In this document: positions 1-7,323 of the stretch, piece after piece
How positions within the stretch are numbered: position 1 is the stretch's first letter
Layout: each line of letters starts with the position of its first letter
Assembly (NCBI GenBank): GCA_964614375.1
Contig: CAZTLI010000097.1
Span: 1 to 13,965, forward strand
Length of the DNA: 13,965 nt
Reading direction: 5' to 3'
Source: CAZTLI01 sp964614375
GTDB taxonomy: Bacteria > Chloroflexota > Anaerolineae > Aggregatilineales > Phototrophicaceae
Program-made: the position numbers and the translations under genes
The notes under the pieces: generated by a model
Databases searched by the model: none
Told to the model about the DNA's origin: nothing
The model's input: only the letters and a program-made list of their open reading frames with translations

Positions 1-1247
1 TCGACCAGATGCAGCGGCACACCCAGACAATCCGCCATGATTTGTCGCCACGCCGCAGACTGTACCAGTGCCCCGCCACTCGCCCGCACGGCCTGGCCCG
101 GTCTGCCCATCAGGTCATAAATCAACCGCAGCCGCAGCGCGACCCCTTCCAGCAGCCCGTGCAGGATGTCCAGCGGCGAGGTATCCAATCGCAGGCCGAG
201 AATCGTCCCGGCAGCATCCGCCCGATAACCCGGACTGCGCTCACCCATGAATAGTGGCAGAACAGTCAGCCCGTGCGCGCCCGGTTCGCGTCCTATCAAG
301 CGCTGATCAAGGTCGGCTGCATTGAGTTGGAACGTGTCCTGTGCCCATGCGAAGATATTGCCGCCTTCACTGGTCGCGCCGCCTATCAGCTGTCGAGTCG
401 CATCCACGCGATAGGCCCATAATCCCGTTGGCACAGCGCCGGGAGTCGGGGTGACGATACGCATTGCCGCCGTCGTGCCAACCGTCAGCACAGGGGATTG
501 TTCGCTTATGCCACCAGCGCCAATGTTCGCCGCCGCGCCGTCGCCCACTGCTAAATAAAATGGCACCTCACAGAGCGCAGGCCAGCGTGCGGCATACCCA
601 TCAGTCAGGCCCTGTTGAACGTCGGTGAAATCTGCCAGCGGGGGCAGTGTCTCGCGGTTGAGCTGAAGCGCCGCCAGCCATGTCTCATCCCAATCGAGCG
701 CAGCGCGCGTCAACAGCCCCGACCACGATGCGACTGAATAGCTGCACGGCACAGCGCGCCCAAACCAGACGGCGTAACAATAGGTGGCGAAATCTGTCCA
801 GCGCGATACGACGTTGAACAGTTCGGGTTGCGTCCGTCGCAGCCAGTGTAATTTTGCCGGATGATAGGCCGGATGGATGCGGCAGCCCGTGCGTTTGTGG
901 ACAGCGACACTATCATGCGCCTGTGTGAGTAAATCAGCGTCGCCACGGCTGCGCGTATCGGCATACGTATAAATTGGTGTGATGGGATTGTCGCGCGCAT
1001 CTATCCCTAGTAAGTTGCCGGCAAAGGTCGCCATTCCAACGGCTGTAATGGACTGTGCGGCAGGATGTTTAAGCACGGCGTCGATACACGCCTCGACCCA
1101 TCCACGCAGCGGCACGGCATCGGCGGTCGAAGTGGGGTTGAAGCGATGGGTTTGCCGCGCGAGACCACCCGCAACCAGGCGAGCATTCGCGTCCAGCAGC
1201 AGCGCCCGCACCGATGAACTACCGACATCAATCACCAGCGTCGTCAT
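1..1247 (-). CDS. FGGY-family carbohydrate kinase, gluconokinase-like (3' end outside window)
   Basis: ATP-dependent sugar or sugar-acid kinase of the FGGY/ASKHA fold, cytoplasmic. I translated the frame from ATG at 1247 down to the left edge and found 415 codons with no stop, so only the C-terminus (about 70-90 residues, judged from the usual ~490-500 aa) is missing. The N-terminus has the phosphate-1 loop (VIDVGSSSVRALL, residues 5-17). The catalytic-base region is VGDGAAANIGAG, with Asp236 as probable base. It is followed by the phosphate-2 stretch LTVGTTAAM (254-262), GGATSEGGN (289-297) and the adenosine-binding segment SGGALVQSAAWRQ (390-402). The VGSSSVRALL start and the GERSPG motif (335-340) resemble proteins annotated as gluconokinase, but xylulokinase-like or other substrates cannot be excluded. 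No strong ribosome site is visible before the ATG. The gene lies 152 bp downstream of the histidine kinase on the same strand. Family confident, substrate uncertain. Confidence 0.9.
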   Translation of the reverse strand, partial: MTTLVIDVGSSSVRALLLDANARLVAGGLARQTHRFNPTSTADAVPLRGWVEACIDAVLKHPAAQSITAVGMATFAGNLLGIDARDNPITPIYTYADTRSRGDADLLTQAHDSVAVHKRTGCRIHPAYHPAKLHWLRRTQPELFNVVSRWTDFATYCYAVWFGRAVPCSYSVASWSGLLTRAALDWDETWLAALQLNRETLPPLADFTDVQQGLTDGYAARWPALCEVPFYLAVGDGAAANIGAGGISEQSPVLTVGTTAAMRIVTPTPGAVPTGLWAYRVDATRQLIGGATSEGGNIFAWAQDTFQLNAADLDQRLIGREPGAHGLTVLPLFMGERSPGYRADAAGTILGLRLDTSPLDILHGLLEGVALRLRLIYDLMGRPGQAVRASGGALVQSAAWRQIMADCLGVPLHLV

Positions 1248-1323
1248 TACGATTTACTTTCGTTGTGGGATAGTCAGTAGCGCGAACCATGCGTTGAAAA
1301 TTGCCGTTGGCCTAAAAGATGAC

Positions 1324-1369
1324 CCGCAAAGGCCGCGAAGGGCTGACGCGCACATCGGCGCGTCCCTAC
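1324..1369. repeat. Intergenic palindromic repeat relic (CGCAAAG / ACGCG...CGCGT)
   Basis: The gap between the histidine kinase and the sugar kinase holds a CGCAAAG-type stretch (from 1325) followed by an imperfect palindrome. Its arms are GGG (1340-1342) with ACGCG (1346-1350), and CGCGT (1359-1363) with CCC (1364-1366), around an 8-nt loop. This looks like a decayed interspersed repeat. In RNA it could form a weak hairpin between the two minus-strand genes, but it has no T-tract and is not a convincing terminator. Confidence 0.4.
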
Positions 1370-1399
1370 AGGCCACTCGGTACGCATTCGTAGAGCGCA

Positions 1400-2491
1400 T
1401 CACGCAGGCAGGCGAACCCGGACGGTTGTGCCCTGTTCGGGTTGGCTCTCAATGAACAGGTCTCCGTCATGTAATTCAACCAATCGCCGTACAATCATCA
1501 AGCCTAAGCCCGACCCCTGTTGTTCATACAATTCGCGCCCGAATTGGACAAATGCACCCACGTTCTTAATCTGTTCACCCGTCATACCGCGCCCATGATC
1601 CGTCACGGTAAGTATAAATGTATCATTTTGCCACTCCGCCGTGATAGTCACGGGTGTATCCGGTGGCGAGAATTTGAAGGCATTATCGACGAGTTCCTCG
1701 ACAATCTTTTTCAGATTTTCGTCCGCAATCTTCACAACGCCGTCCTGCAAACGCAGATTCAAATCGACATCACGTTCCACAAGACCGGCTTTCAGGCGCG
1801 CCACATCGCGGATGATGAGGCCGGGGGTGTCGGTCATCGCCCCCCGCAACCGGTCCAGCCGTTCAGGGTCATAGTGAAAAATCTCTAACTGTGCCAGCAG
1901 CAGATAATTCTCTATCAAACGGTGTAGGCGCTTACCCGATCGCAGGATCATGTCCGCCATTCGCGCGGTCTGGTCGGCATCAAGCATATCCTGATCCATC
2001 AGCAGCATTTCCGCGCCGCCGATGATACCCACGAGCGGGGTGCGAAGTTCATGGGGCAGCGTGAGCAATAAGGTCTGGCGCAGTTCATCCGCCTGTGCGG
2101 AATATTCTTGCACCATCCGCGCCTTTTTTTGTAAGCGGGTGTTGACCGCAGAAATGAGTTCCTCCGCTACAAACGGTTTGGTCAAATAGTCATCAGCCCC
2201 TAATTCCATGCCATAGCGCAGTGCCGACCTATCGGCGAGGGCGGTCAGAAAGATAAAGGGGATATTGGCGGTAGCGGGATCGCCTTGCAGCTCAAGCAGG
2301 ACATCGTACCCGCTTTTGCCGGGCATACTGATGTCACAGATAATCAGGTCGGGGATGAATTCGCGCGCCAATTGGATGCCTGTGTCGCCATCGGCAGCGG
2401 CGGCAACCGCCATCGCTTCATACTCCAATATTTCAACGATACCTTCACGAATACCGATTTCATCCTCTATGACCAAGATGTTGGGCTTCAT
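1400..2491 (-). CDS. Receiver-histidine kinase hybrid (REC-HisKA-HATPase), soluble
   Basis: A 363-residue two-component protein with an N-terminal receiver and a C-terminal kinase. The receiver (about 1-120) keeps the acidic pair E9/D10, phospho-acceptor D53 (ICDISMPG), T83 and K105 (TKPF). A short linker leads to the dimerisation/phosphotransfer helix with H147 in LPHELRTPL. The ATP-binding domain (about 250-363) has the N-box with N270 (EELVDNAFKFS), the G1 box DHGRGM (298-303) and the G2 box GSGLGL (326-331). All key residues for autophosphorylation and receiver phosphorylation are present. There is no transmembrane segment and no PAS or GAF sensor, so input probably comes by phosphorylation of the REC domain or by a partner. 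A good ribosome site (AAGGAG, read on the minus strand) supports the ATG at 2491. A TATACT box lies about 80 nt upstream (2571-2576) without a recognisable -35. No cognate response regulator is in view, so this is an orphan here. Confidence 0.93.
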   Translation of the reverse strand: MKPNILVIEDEIGIREGIVEILEYEAMAVAAAADGDTGIQLAREFIPDLIICDISMPGKSGYDVLLELQGDPATANIPFIFLTALADRSALRYGMELGADDYLTKPFVAEELISAVNTRLQKKARMVQEYSAQADELRQTLLLTLPHELRTPLVGIIGGAEMLLMDQDMLDADQTARMADMILRSGKRLHRLIENYLLLAQLEIFHYDPERLDRLRGAMTDTPGLIIRDVARLKAGLVERDVDLNLRLQDGVVKIADENLKKIVEELVDNAFKFSPPDTPVTITAEWQNDTFILTVTDHGRGMTGEQIKNVGAFVQFGRELYEQQGSGLGLMIVRRLVELHDGDLFIESQPEQGTTVRVRLPA

Positions 2492-2669
2492 CAGCTTCTC
2501 CTTAAATCAAGTCACGATTTTTAATCGGAATTTTGACGACAGATGCCATATCGTGTCTTAATGTGTTGTTAGTATAGTTCATTTCTACTATTCACACAGC
2601 GGATTGTGGTCAGGGCACGGGTTCATCACCGATGGCACTCAAGAGCGCTTCCTGATGGTGGCGCATCCA

Positions 2670-2782
2670 GCCCTCACCCTAAATCCCTCCCTCAACCACC
2701 GCTTCGCGGTCAGCCGCGAGACTTCAAAAACAGGAATTCGCCCTTCTCCCCGCGCCGCGTTTGAGAAAAGGGGCGGGCACGC
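2670..2782. repeat. Degenerate 'CCCTCACCC' interspersed palindromic repeat
   Basis: The 399-bp divergent gap between the histidine kinase and sixA contains CCCTCACCCTAAATCCCTCC (2671-2690), a short perfect hairpin ACCGC-TTC-GCGGT near 2698-2710, and a longer imperfect one. The longer one pairs CGCCCTTCTC (from 2739) with GAGAAAAGGGGCGGG (from 2763). From memory this matches a class of non-coding repeats, with arms like CCCTTCTCCC/GGGAGAAGGGG, that are scattered through many Chloroflexota and other environmental genomes. The copy looks worn: the arms carry insertions. A 61-codon reading frame crosses it but resembles no protein. It does not overlap the sixA promoter. Confidence 0.55.
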
Positions 2783-2834
2783 CAGTTGACCACCCGCATT
2801 GACAACCGGGACGAGCCAGCAGCCAACTTTTTAC

Positions 2835-2863
2835 ATGACACAGCCCACAAATACCAGTACAAT
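2835..2863 (+). promoter_or_regulatory. Candidate sigma70-type promoter of sixA-nudix
   Basis: A -35-like ATGACA (2835-2840, 5/6 match to TTGACA) is separated by exactly 17 bp from a -10-like TACAAT (2858-2863, 5/6 match to TATAAT). Transcription would start near 2870, giving a short leader with the AGGAG ribosome site at 2879-2883 before the ATG at 2891. This is sequence matching only. Sigma-factor consensus in this phylum is assumed to be similar. Confidence 0.5.
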
Positions 2864-2865
2864 TA

Positions 2866-2880
2866 CGCCATATAGAACAG
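2866..2880 (+). promoter_or_regulatory. 15-bp box shared with the M29 peptidase gene (copy 1)
   Basis: CGCCATATAGAACAG, ending 10 nt before the sixA ATG, matches CGCATTATAGAACGG at 8381-8395 in 12 of 15 positions, at exactly the same distance from the start codon. The core TATAGAAC is identical in both. It may be a promoter -10 region (TATAGA) giving a very short leader, or coincidence. Confidence 0.3.
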
Positions 2881-2890
2881 GAGTGTATGA

Positions 2891-3358
2891 ATGCAGCTTT
2901 ACTTTCTGCGCCATGCCGAAGCCAGCTATGATGCACCATCTGACCATGACCGTCCGCTGACGCAGCGGGGTATTGAACGCACACAAAACGCCGCCCGCGT
3001 CATCAAGGCGCTGGAGATCGACCTGATGTATGTATATAGCAGTCCGCGTGTGCGTGCGCGGCAGACGGCGGAAATTGTGGCAGAGGCGGTGGGGTTGGAT
3101 GTCGAACTCAAGGATGAGGTCAACTTTAGCTTCAGCATCGGTTTGATGGAGCGTCTGATAGCCAAACTCGATGACGACTCGCGCGTGTTGTTCGTCGGGC
3201 ACAATCCCAGCATGAGTGAAGTCGTCAGCGACCTCTGCGGCGCAGACATCGACATGAAAAAGGGCGCGCTGGTGCGGATAGACCGCCCCGTACCCGGCAA
3301 ACACGACCTCAAATGGGTCATTACGCCTAAATTATTCGATGCGATTGTCTCGCTATAG
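2891..3358 (+). CDS. sixA: SixA-type phosphohistidine phosphatase (histidine phosphatase superfamily)
   Basis: A 155-residue single-domain phosphatase of the RHG superfamily. The signature is at the N-terminus (LRHAEA, R7 and H8, H8 being the phospho-acceptor). R53 lies in SSPRVRARQTAE, and the second catalytic histidine H104 in FVGHNPSMSE. Length and motif order fit SixA (about 160 aa) rather than phosphoglycerate mutases, which are longer. E. coli SixA removes phosphate from histidines in phosphotransfer proteins (ArcB HPt domain, PTS NPr). The partner here is unknown. AGGAG lies 7 nt before the ATG at 2891, and a 5/6 + 5/6 promoter match lies just upstream. The gene is divergent from a histidine kinase and 12 bp ahead of a Nudix gene, probably in one transcript. 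Cytoplasmic, with no signal peptide. Confidence 0.88.
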   Translation: MQLYFLRHAEASYDAPSDHDRPLTQRGIERTQNAARVIKALEIDLMYVYSSPRVRARQTAEIVAEAVGLDVELKDEVNFSFSIGLMERLIAKLDDDSRVLFVGHNPSMSEVVSDLCGADIDMKKGALVRIDRPVPGKHDLKWVITPKLFDAIVSL

Positions 3359-3370
3359 AAAAAATCGCCC

Positions 3371-3862
3371 ATGCACAATCCATTCCCCGAACATATCATC
3401 GTCGGTTCGTTGTGTTATGTCCTCCATGATCATCAGGTGCTGCTGTTGAAGCGGGCGCGTCCGCCGCATGTGGGTTACTGGACACCGCCGGGTGGCAAAG
3501 CCGAACACGGCGAATCGCCGCAGGAATGCTGCATCCGCGAAATGAAAGAAGAAACCGGGCTGACCATCGCCGACCCGGTTTTGCGTTGTATTCAAACAGT
3601 GGTCGATGTGGCCTATCCCGTCCACTGGCTGCTGTTCATCTTCCGCGCCGACCATCCACAGGGCACACTCCACCCCAAAGCCACCTCCGAGGGCGAACTG
3701 CGCTGGATAGCGCTAGCCGACCTCGCCCACTATGAGCGGCCCCATACCGACCAGCAGCATTGGACACACATCATCAACGAGAGGCCGGGCGTATGGCAGG
3801 GCAAGATTGTCTATGACCAGCCCGCCACACGCCTCAGCGAAGTGCTGTACGGCGAAGCGTGA
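3371..3862 (+). CDS. Nudix hydrolase, MutT-like
   Basis: A 163-residue hydrolase of nucleoside diphosphates linked to another moiety. The Nudix box is complete: G42-x5-E48-x7-R56-E57-M-K-E60-E61-x-G63-L64, so the Mg-binding glutamates are intact. It is preceded by a typical WTPPGGK segment (37-43). The N-terminal strand IIVGSLCYVLHDHQVLLLKR fits MutT/8-oxo-dGTP diphosphatase-like members, but substrate cannot be read from the sequence. The gene starts 12 bp after sixA and has only a poor ribosome site (A-rich GAAAAAA), which suggests translation coupled to sixA. Its TGA (3860-3862) directly abuts the stop codon of the convergent gene at 3863, leaving no room for a separate terminator. Confidence 0.93.
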   Translation: MHNPFPEHIIVGSLCYVLHDHQVLLLKRARPPHVGYWTPPGGKAEHGESPQECCIREMKEETGLTIADPVLRCIQTVVDVAYPVHWLLFIFRADHPQGTLHPKATSEGELRWIALADLAHYERPHTDQQHWTHIINERPGVWQGKIVYDQPATRLSEVLYGEA

Positions 3863-5701
3863 TTACCCCTCGTCGCATAAGACGCCGCGTCGCCAATTAA
3901 CATAGGTTGTGCTGCTAATGGCGAACGCTTCCTCATCAATCACGGTGAGGGTGGTCGTACCTCTGGCGGATTGGCTCACCCATGTATTGCCCGTTGCGCG
4001 ACTAAAAGCCAGGGTGAATGTCTCGTTACCCTGCTGGGCGACTGGCGCAAAGCGTGCCCGCTTGGGTGCGGTTTGTTCTGCTTCACCATCGCCAAATTCG
4101 CTGACGAAAATCACAAAATCTCCGAACATTACATCGCCACCGCCGGATGAAATCCGCACCACCCCCACAGCTTCAGACTGCACATCCGTCAAGCAGTATG
4201 TGCCCGGTATCAAAGCAATCAATGGCACGGGCGTCGGTGTCGGTGGGACGGGTGTGGCTGTCGGCGGGACAAATGTTGAATAGATGGCGAGATTGGGGCT
4301 GGTCTGGTCAACCGGGCAGGCGGGGCCATTGATGCCATTGGGCACGACCCACGCGCGATAGCTCTGATTCGGCGGTAGCGTGCCGAAGTTATAGGTGAAA
4401 CTCGTGCCTTCGACCAGTATGCCGTCTTCAAAATCAAAGCCGTTGCCGCGTATGTAGAAGAGGTAATTCAACGCGCCGGGGACTTCGGTGAAGGAAACGG
4501 TTGTGACGCCGATGCCCGCCCGCTGGAAATCGACACCCGTGGCAGGCGATAAAATTTGCGGCCAGACACACGTATCCAGCGACCCACCGACAACGATTTG
4601 CTCCGGCAGCAGGGCAATCGGCAGACGGTTGATTGTGCCGGGGTCATATCGTTCGGGCAGCGTGGGCGCGCCTGTCGCCCGTCCATCGCCGCCCAATGGC
4701 ACGCGCGTTAAACGCCCCGGCAGCACACGTTGAGTCACATCAAAGGCCGTGACCGCTGCTTCACCTGCCAGCACATTGATGGTCAGCACGGTGTTGACCA
4801 CAGTCGTTTCGGTCTGGAGATAGACGGTGGAGCCGATGTCGATGAGGACTTCATTGACCCGCAGTGTAATCGTGCCCAATCCTTCTGGCGATTGAATCAA
4901 GAGGCCGCTTTCGGGGGCTTCCAGACAGGGCGCGTCGTCGTGCCCGGTGGACAGGGTGAAGGCTTGCATCGGGCCATAAACAATGCCCGTCATCGTCGTT
5001 TCGGGCAGGGCGCTCATATCATCGCCAGCGAGCGCCGCGCGCACGACCCAACCGCGGTCACGGCGCAGTTCACCATAGCGAATCAGCACCCACTCCAGAC
5101 CCGCAGAGTCGGCATAGCGGGCAGTTGCAGTCACGGCATTACCCGCCTGCAAGGTCGAAACGCGCGTCGAAGTCAATGAGGCCGCTTGATAGACATCGGT
5201 CACGCCGTTGATGACCATCGTTTGCTCGACCACACGGCTAGCGGGGTCTGTCGTATCGTCCATGCTGACAGCGCCGAACAGGACATACGTGACATATTCC
5301 GGTTGGCTGCCGGTGATATTGGCCTGCACATTCATCACCGAGACGCCCCACACACCGCTGACGACATCCATTGCACTGGTACGAAGCGACTGCACATCAG
5401 CGACATTGGCACTGTCCCCCGCCTGACTGAAGGTGAAGCTGCCCGCCCCAGCAATGGGCACAGCCTCCACCGACAGATTGCCATAACAAACCTGATTGCG
5501 CCCCGTACCCGCGCAGGCGGAGTCCGTCGCGGCAATCGCCTGCTCGACAAGCAGCGGACAGGTATTCGCGCCTGTGCCTGCTGGTTGTCCGGTATCGGGT
5601 TCGGCAGTGGCCTCGCCGCCGACATCATCCTGCGCCACAGCAGCCGGAATCAACAGTAAACACAGTCCCATTACACAAAGAAAAAACAGTCGTTTTCGCA
5701 T
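3863..5701 (-). CDS. Secreted multidomain protein with SH3-like and FecR-like regions
   Basis: A 612-residue exported protein of unknown function. Residues 1-23 form a Sec signal peptide (MRKRLFFLC..., hydrophobic core, AVA before Q24). There is no lipobox Cys at the cleavage site. Region 48-165 is Cys-containing and unrecognised. Region 166-225 looks like a bacterial SH3 domain (VYQAASLTSTRVSTLQAGN..., ending in WVVRAAL). Region 265-336 resembles a FecR-type beta domain (LLIQSPEG, DIGSTVYLQTE, LAGEAAVTAF, LPGRLTRVPL). Region 380-475 may be an Ig/fibronectin-like fold. A Chloroflexota-style linker PPTATPVPPTPTPVP (479-493) leads to a C-terminal beta-rich domain (500-612) with two cysteines. 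There is no membrane anchor at the C-terminus. The gene stands alone, with 306 bp upstream containing a TATACT box at 5757-5762 on this strand. Domain assignments are by eye: signal peptide and linker are certain, SH3 likely, FecR-like tentative. Confidence 0.8.
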   Translation of the reverse strand: MRKRLFFLCVMGLCLLLIPAAVAQDDVGGEATAEPDTGQPAGTGANTCPLLVEQAIAATDSACAGTGRNQVCYGNLSVEAVPIAGAGSFTFSQAGDSANVADVQSLRTSAMDVVSGVWGVSVMNVQANITGSQPEYVTYVLFGAVSMDDTTDPASRVVEQTMVINGVTDVYQAASLTSTRVSTLQAGNAVTATARYADSAGLEWVLIRYGELRRDRGWVVRAALAGDDMSALPETTMTGIVYGPMQAFTLSTGHDDAPCLEAPESGLLIQSPEGLGTITLRVNEVLIDIGSTVYLQTETTVVNTVLTINVLAGEAAVTAFDVTQRVLPGRLTRVPLGGDGRATGAPTLPERYDPGTINRLPIALLPEQIVVGGSLDTCVWPQILSPATGVDFQRAGIGVTTVSFTEVPGALNYLFYIRGNGFDFEDGILVEGTSFTYNFGTLPPNQSYRAWVVPNGINGPACPVDQTSPNLAIYSTFVPPTATPVPPTPTPVPLIALIPGTYCLTDVQSEAVGVVRISSGGGDVMFGDFVIFVSEFGDGEAEQTAPKRARFAPVAQQGNETFTLAFSRATGNTWVSQSARGTTTLTVIDEEAFAISSTTYVNWRRGVLCDEG

Positions 5702-6007
5702 GATTATGTTCCAGTTTCATCATTGTCAGAAGGTGGACGTGCCGCCTTTGCCCATTAGTATAGTATTTTTGCTTCTTTTCGGCATATTTCTGAGGGGATA
5801 AAAGGTGCGCCGGGCGTTTCACAGTCCCGGGATAAGGGGTGATGATACGCGCGACGGTTCTATCTTCATCCGGCGCTGTTTGACCAAGCGTTCAGCGTTG
5901 TCTTATGAGAAATCTTTCCTTTGCAGTCTATGTTACCCCTTTACGGTCAGGCACATTTGCCAGACCCCACACAACCCCTTTATGGCTTTGCGTTGAATCT
6001 TTTGTAT
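5702..6007. other. Intergenic region between the exported-protein gene and the CoA-transferase
   Basis: A 306-bp gap between two minus-strand genes. It contains the probable leader and upstream region of the exported-protein gene, with TATACT at 5757-5762 (minus strand) and no clear -35. It also holds a 5-bp inverted repeat CCGGG/CCCGG (5810-5814 and 5826-5830, 11-nt loop) and a copy of the 11-mer AACGCAAAGCC (5984-5994, minus strand) that recurs in the repeat at 11826. I found no U-tract terminator for the CoA-transferase gene. A 63-codon plus-strand frame (5805-5996) has no recognisable content. Confidence 0.5.
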
Positions 6008-7207
6008 TTAAATCACACCGTCTTGACGATAGCTTGCAATCGTCGCGTCATCCAACCCCAGCACATCGCGCAGAATCTGGTCTGAATGTTCGCCCAGCGC
6101 GGGCGGCGGGAAGCGCAGTTCAGGCGGTGTCTGCGATAGATTCAGCGGCGACCCGACCAGACGCACCATTTCGCCATTGCTGAGAGTCGTCTGCTGCACC
6201 AGCCCGCGTGATTGAATATGGTCATCTTCCAGCGCGGCGGCGACATCGTGAATCGGCGCTGCGGGAATGCCCCGTACCAATAACGTATCTATCCAATAGG
6301 CGACAGGCTGTTGATTGAAAAGGGTCTGCAACAGTGGGATGAGCGACGCGCGATTTTGCACGCGCGCGGGATTGGTGGCATAACGCGGGTCGTCATGCAA
6401 ATCATGACGGTCTAGCACCGTACACAGCAGCGCGAATTGACGGTCATTGCCGACTGCCAGCACAAAATCGCCATCGGCGGCCTTGAAGGTCTGATAGGGC
6501 ACGATGTTGGGGTGTTGATTACCCAGACGCGGCGGAGTCTGCCCGGAGACCAGATAATTGCTGCCGACATTGACCAGCGCCGCAATCTGACTTTCGAGCA
6601 AGCTCATGTCGATATATTGTCCGCTGCCTGTGTGTTCGGCGTGACGCAGCGCCGCCTGTATCGCCGCCAGTGCAGATAAACCCGTAATCACGTCTGAAAG
6701 CGCCACGCCGACCTTGTATGGTTCACTGGCGGCTGCGCCCGTAATCGACATCAAGCCGCTCATCGCCTGAATCGCATAATCATAACCGGGACGATTGCGA
6801 TAGGGGCCGGTCTGTCCATAACCCGTAATGCTGCAATAGACCAGCGCGGGGTTGAGTCGACTCAAGTCAGGGTAGGCGAGACCATACTGCGCCATCTGCC
6901 CGACTTTAAAATTTTCGACCAGTACATGACTGTTCAGCGCCAACTGCCGCACGAGGTCGCGGCCTGTGTCGGATTTGAGGTTGAGCGTCAGGCTGCGTTT
7001 GTTGCGATTGACACTCAAAAAATAGGCGCTCTGACGGTCAGTGCCCGTGCCGGCCCAGGGCGGCCCCCATGCACGGGTATCATCGCCACGTTCGGGCTGT
7101 TCGATTTTAAGCACGTCCGCGCCGAGATCGCCCAACATCATTGTACACAGCGGCCCCGCCAGCACGCGCGTCAAATCCAGCACCCGAATCCCATCCAATG
7201 CGCCCAT
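6008..7207 (-). CDS. Class III CoA-transferase (CaiB/BaiF family)
   Basis: A 399-residue family III CoA-transferase, which moves CoA between carboxylic acids through an aspartyl-CoA thioester. The N-terminus is typical (LDGIRVLDLTRVLAGPLCTM, LGDLGADVLKIE). It is followed by SVNRNKRSLTLNL (65-77), SITGYGQTGPY (126-136), GYDYAIQAMSG (141-151) and the catalytic aspartate D172 in VALSDVITGL. Length fits the family (about 400). The family includes formyl-CoA, carnitine, succinyl-CoA:malate and mesaconyl-CoA enzymes, and the substrate cannot be decided here. AAGGAGAG just before the ATG at 7207 supports the start. A crotonase gene lies 116 bp upstream on the same strand, and the two probably act on the same acyl-CoA. 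Cytoplasmic. Confidence 0.94.
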   Translation of the reverse strand: MGALDGIRVLDLTRVLAGPLCTMMLGDLGADVLKIEQPERGDDTRAWGPPWAGTGTDRQSAYFLSVNRNKRSLTLNLKSDTGRDLVRQLALNSHVLVENFKVGQMAQYGLAYPDLSRLNPALVYCSITGYGQTGPYRNRPGYDYAIQAMSGLMSITGAAASEPYKVGVALSDVITGLSALAAIQAALRHAEHTGSGQYIDMSLLESQIAALVNVGSNYLVSGQTPPRLGNQHPNIVPYQTFKAADGDFVLAVGNDRQFALLCTVLDRHDLHDDPRYATNPARVQNRASLIPLLQTLFNQQPVAYWIDTLLVRGIPAAPIHDVAAALEDDHIQSRGLVQQTTLSNGEMVRLVGSPLNLSQTPPELRFPPPALGEHSDQILRDVLGLDDATIASYRQDGVI

Positions 7208-7323
7208 TGTCTCTCCTTATGATTGCGCGTCAGCACTTCAGCCTGTCCGCTGGTCAGCAGCATGATGTTGGCTGGACACGCTTTATCGTTGCGCTGGACA
7301 ACCCATTGCTGACAGCCGGACGG

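Noticed and set aside
9..254. Open plus-strand frames at the left edge (81 and 60 codons)
   Set aside because: They lie antisense to the FGGY kinase, whose frame is continuous with recognisable active-site motifs. Their predicted products are Arg/Pro-rich and resemble nothing.
2604..2789. 61-codon plus-strand frame in the histidine kinase/sixA gap
   Set aside because: It runs through the palindromic repeat, so its sequence is explained by that non-coding element.
2926..3673. 157- and 106-codon minus-strand frames over sixA and the Nudix gene
   Set aside because: Antisense to genes with complete catalytic motifs, and no ribosome site.
4730..5659. 149- and 157-codon plus-strand frames antisense to the exported protein
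   Set aside because: His/Arg-rich products without motifs. The minus frame has a signal peptide and the PTATP linker.
5805..5996. 63- and 92-codon plus-strand frames in and beyond the 5702-6007 gap
   Set aside because: No ribosome site and no recognisable content. The longer one runs into the antisense of the CoA-transferase.
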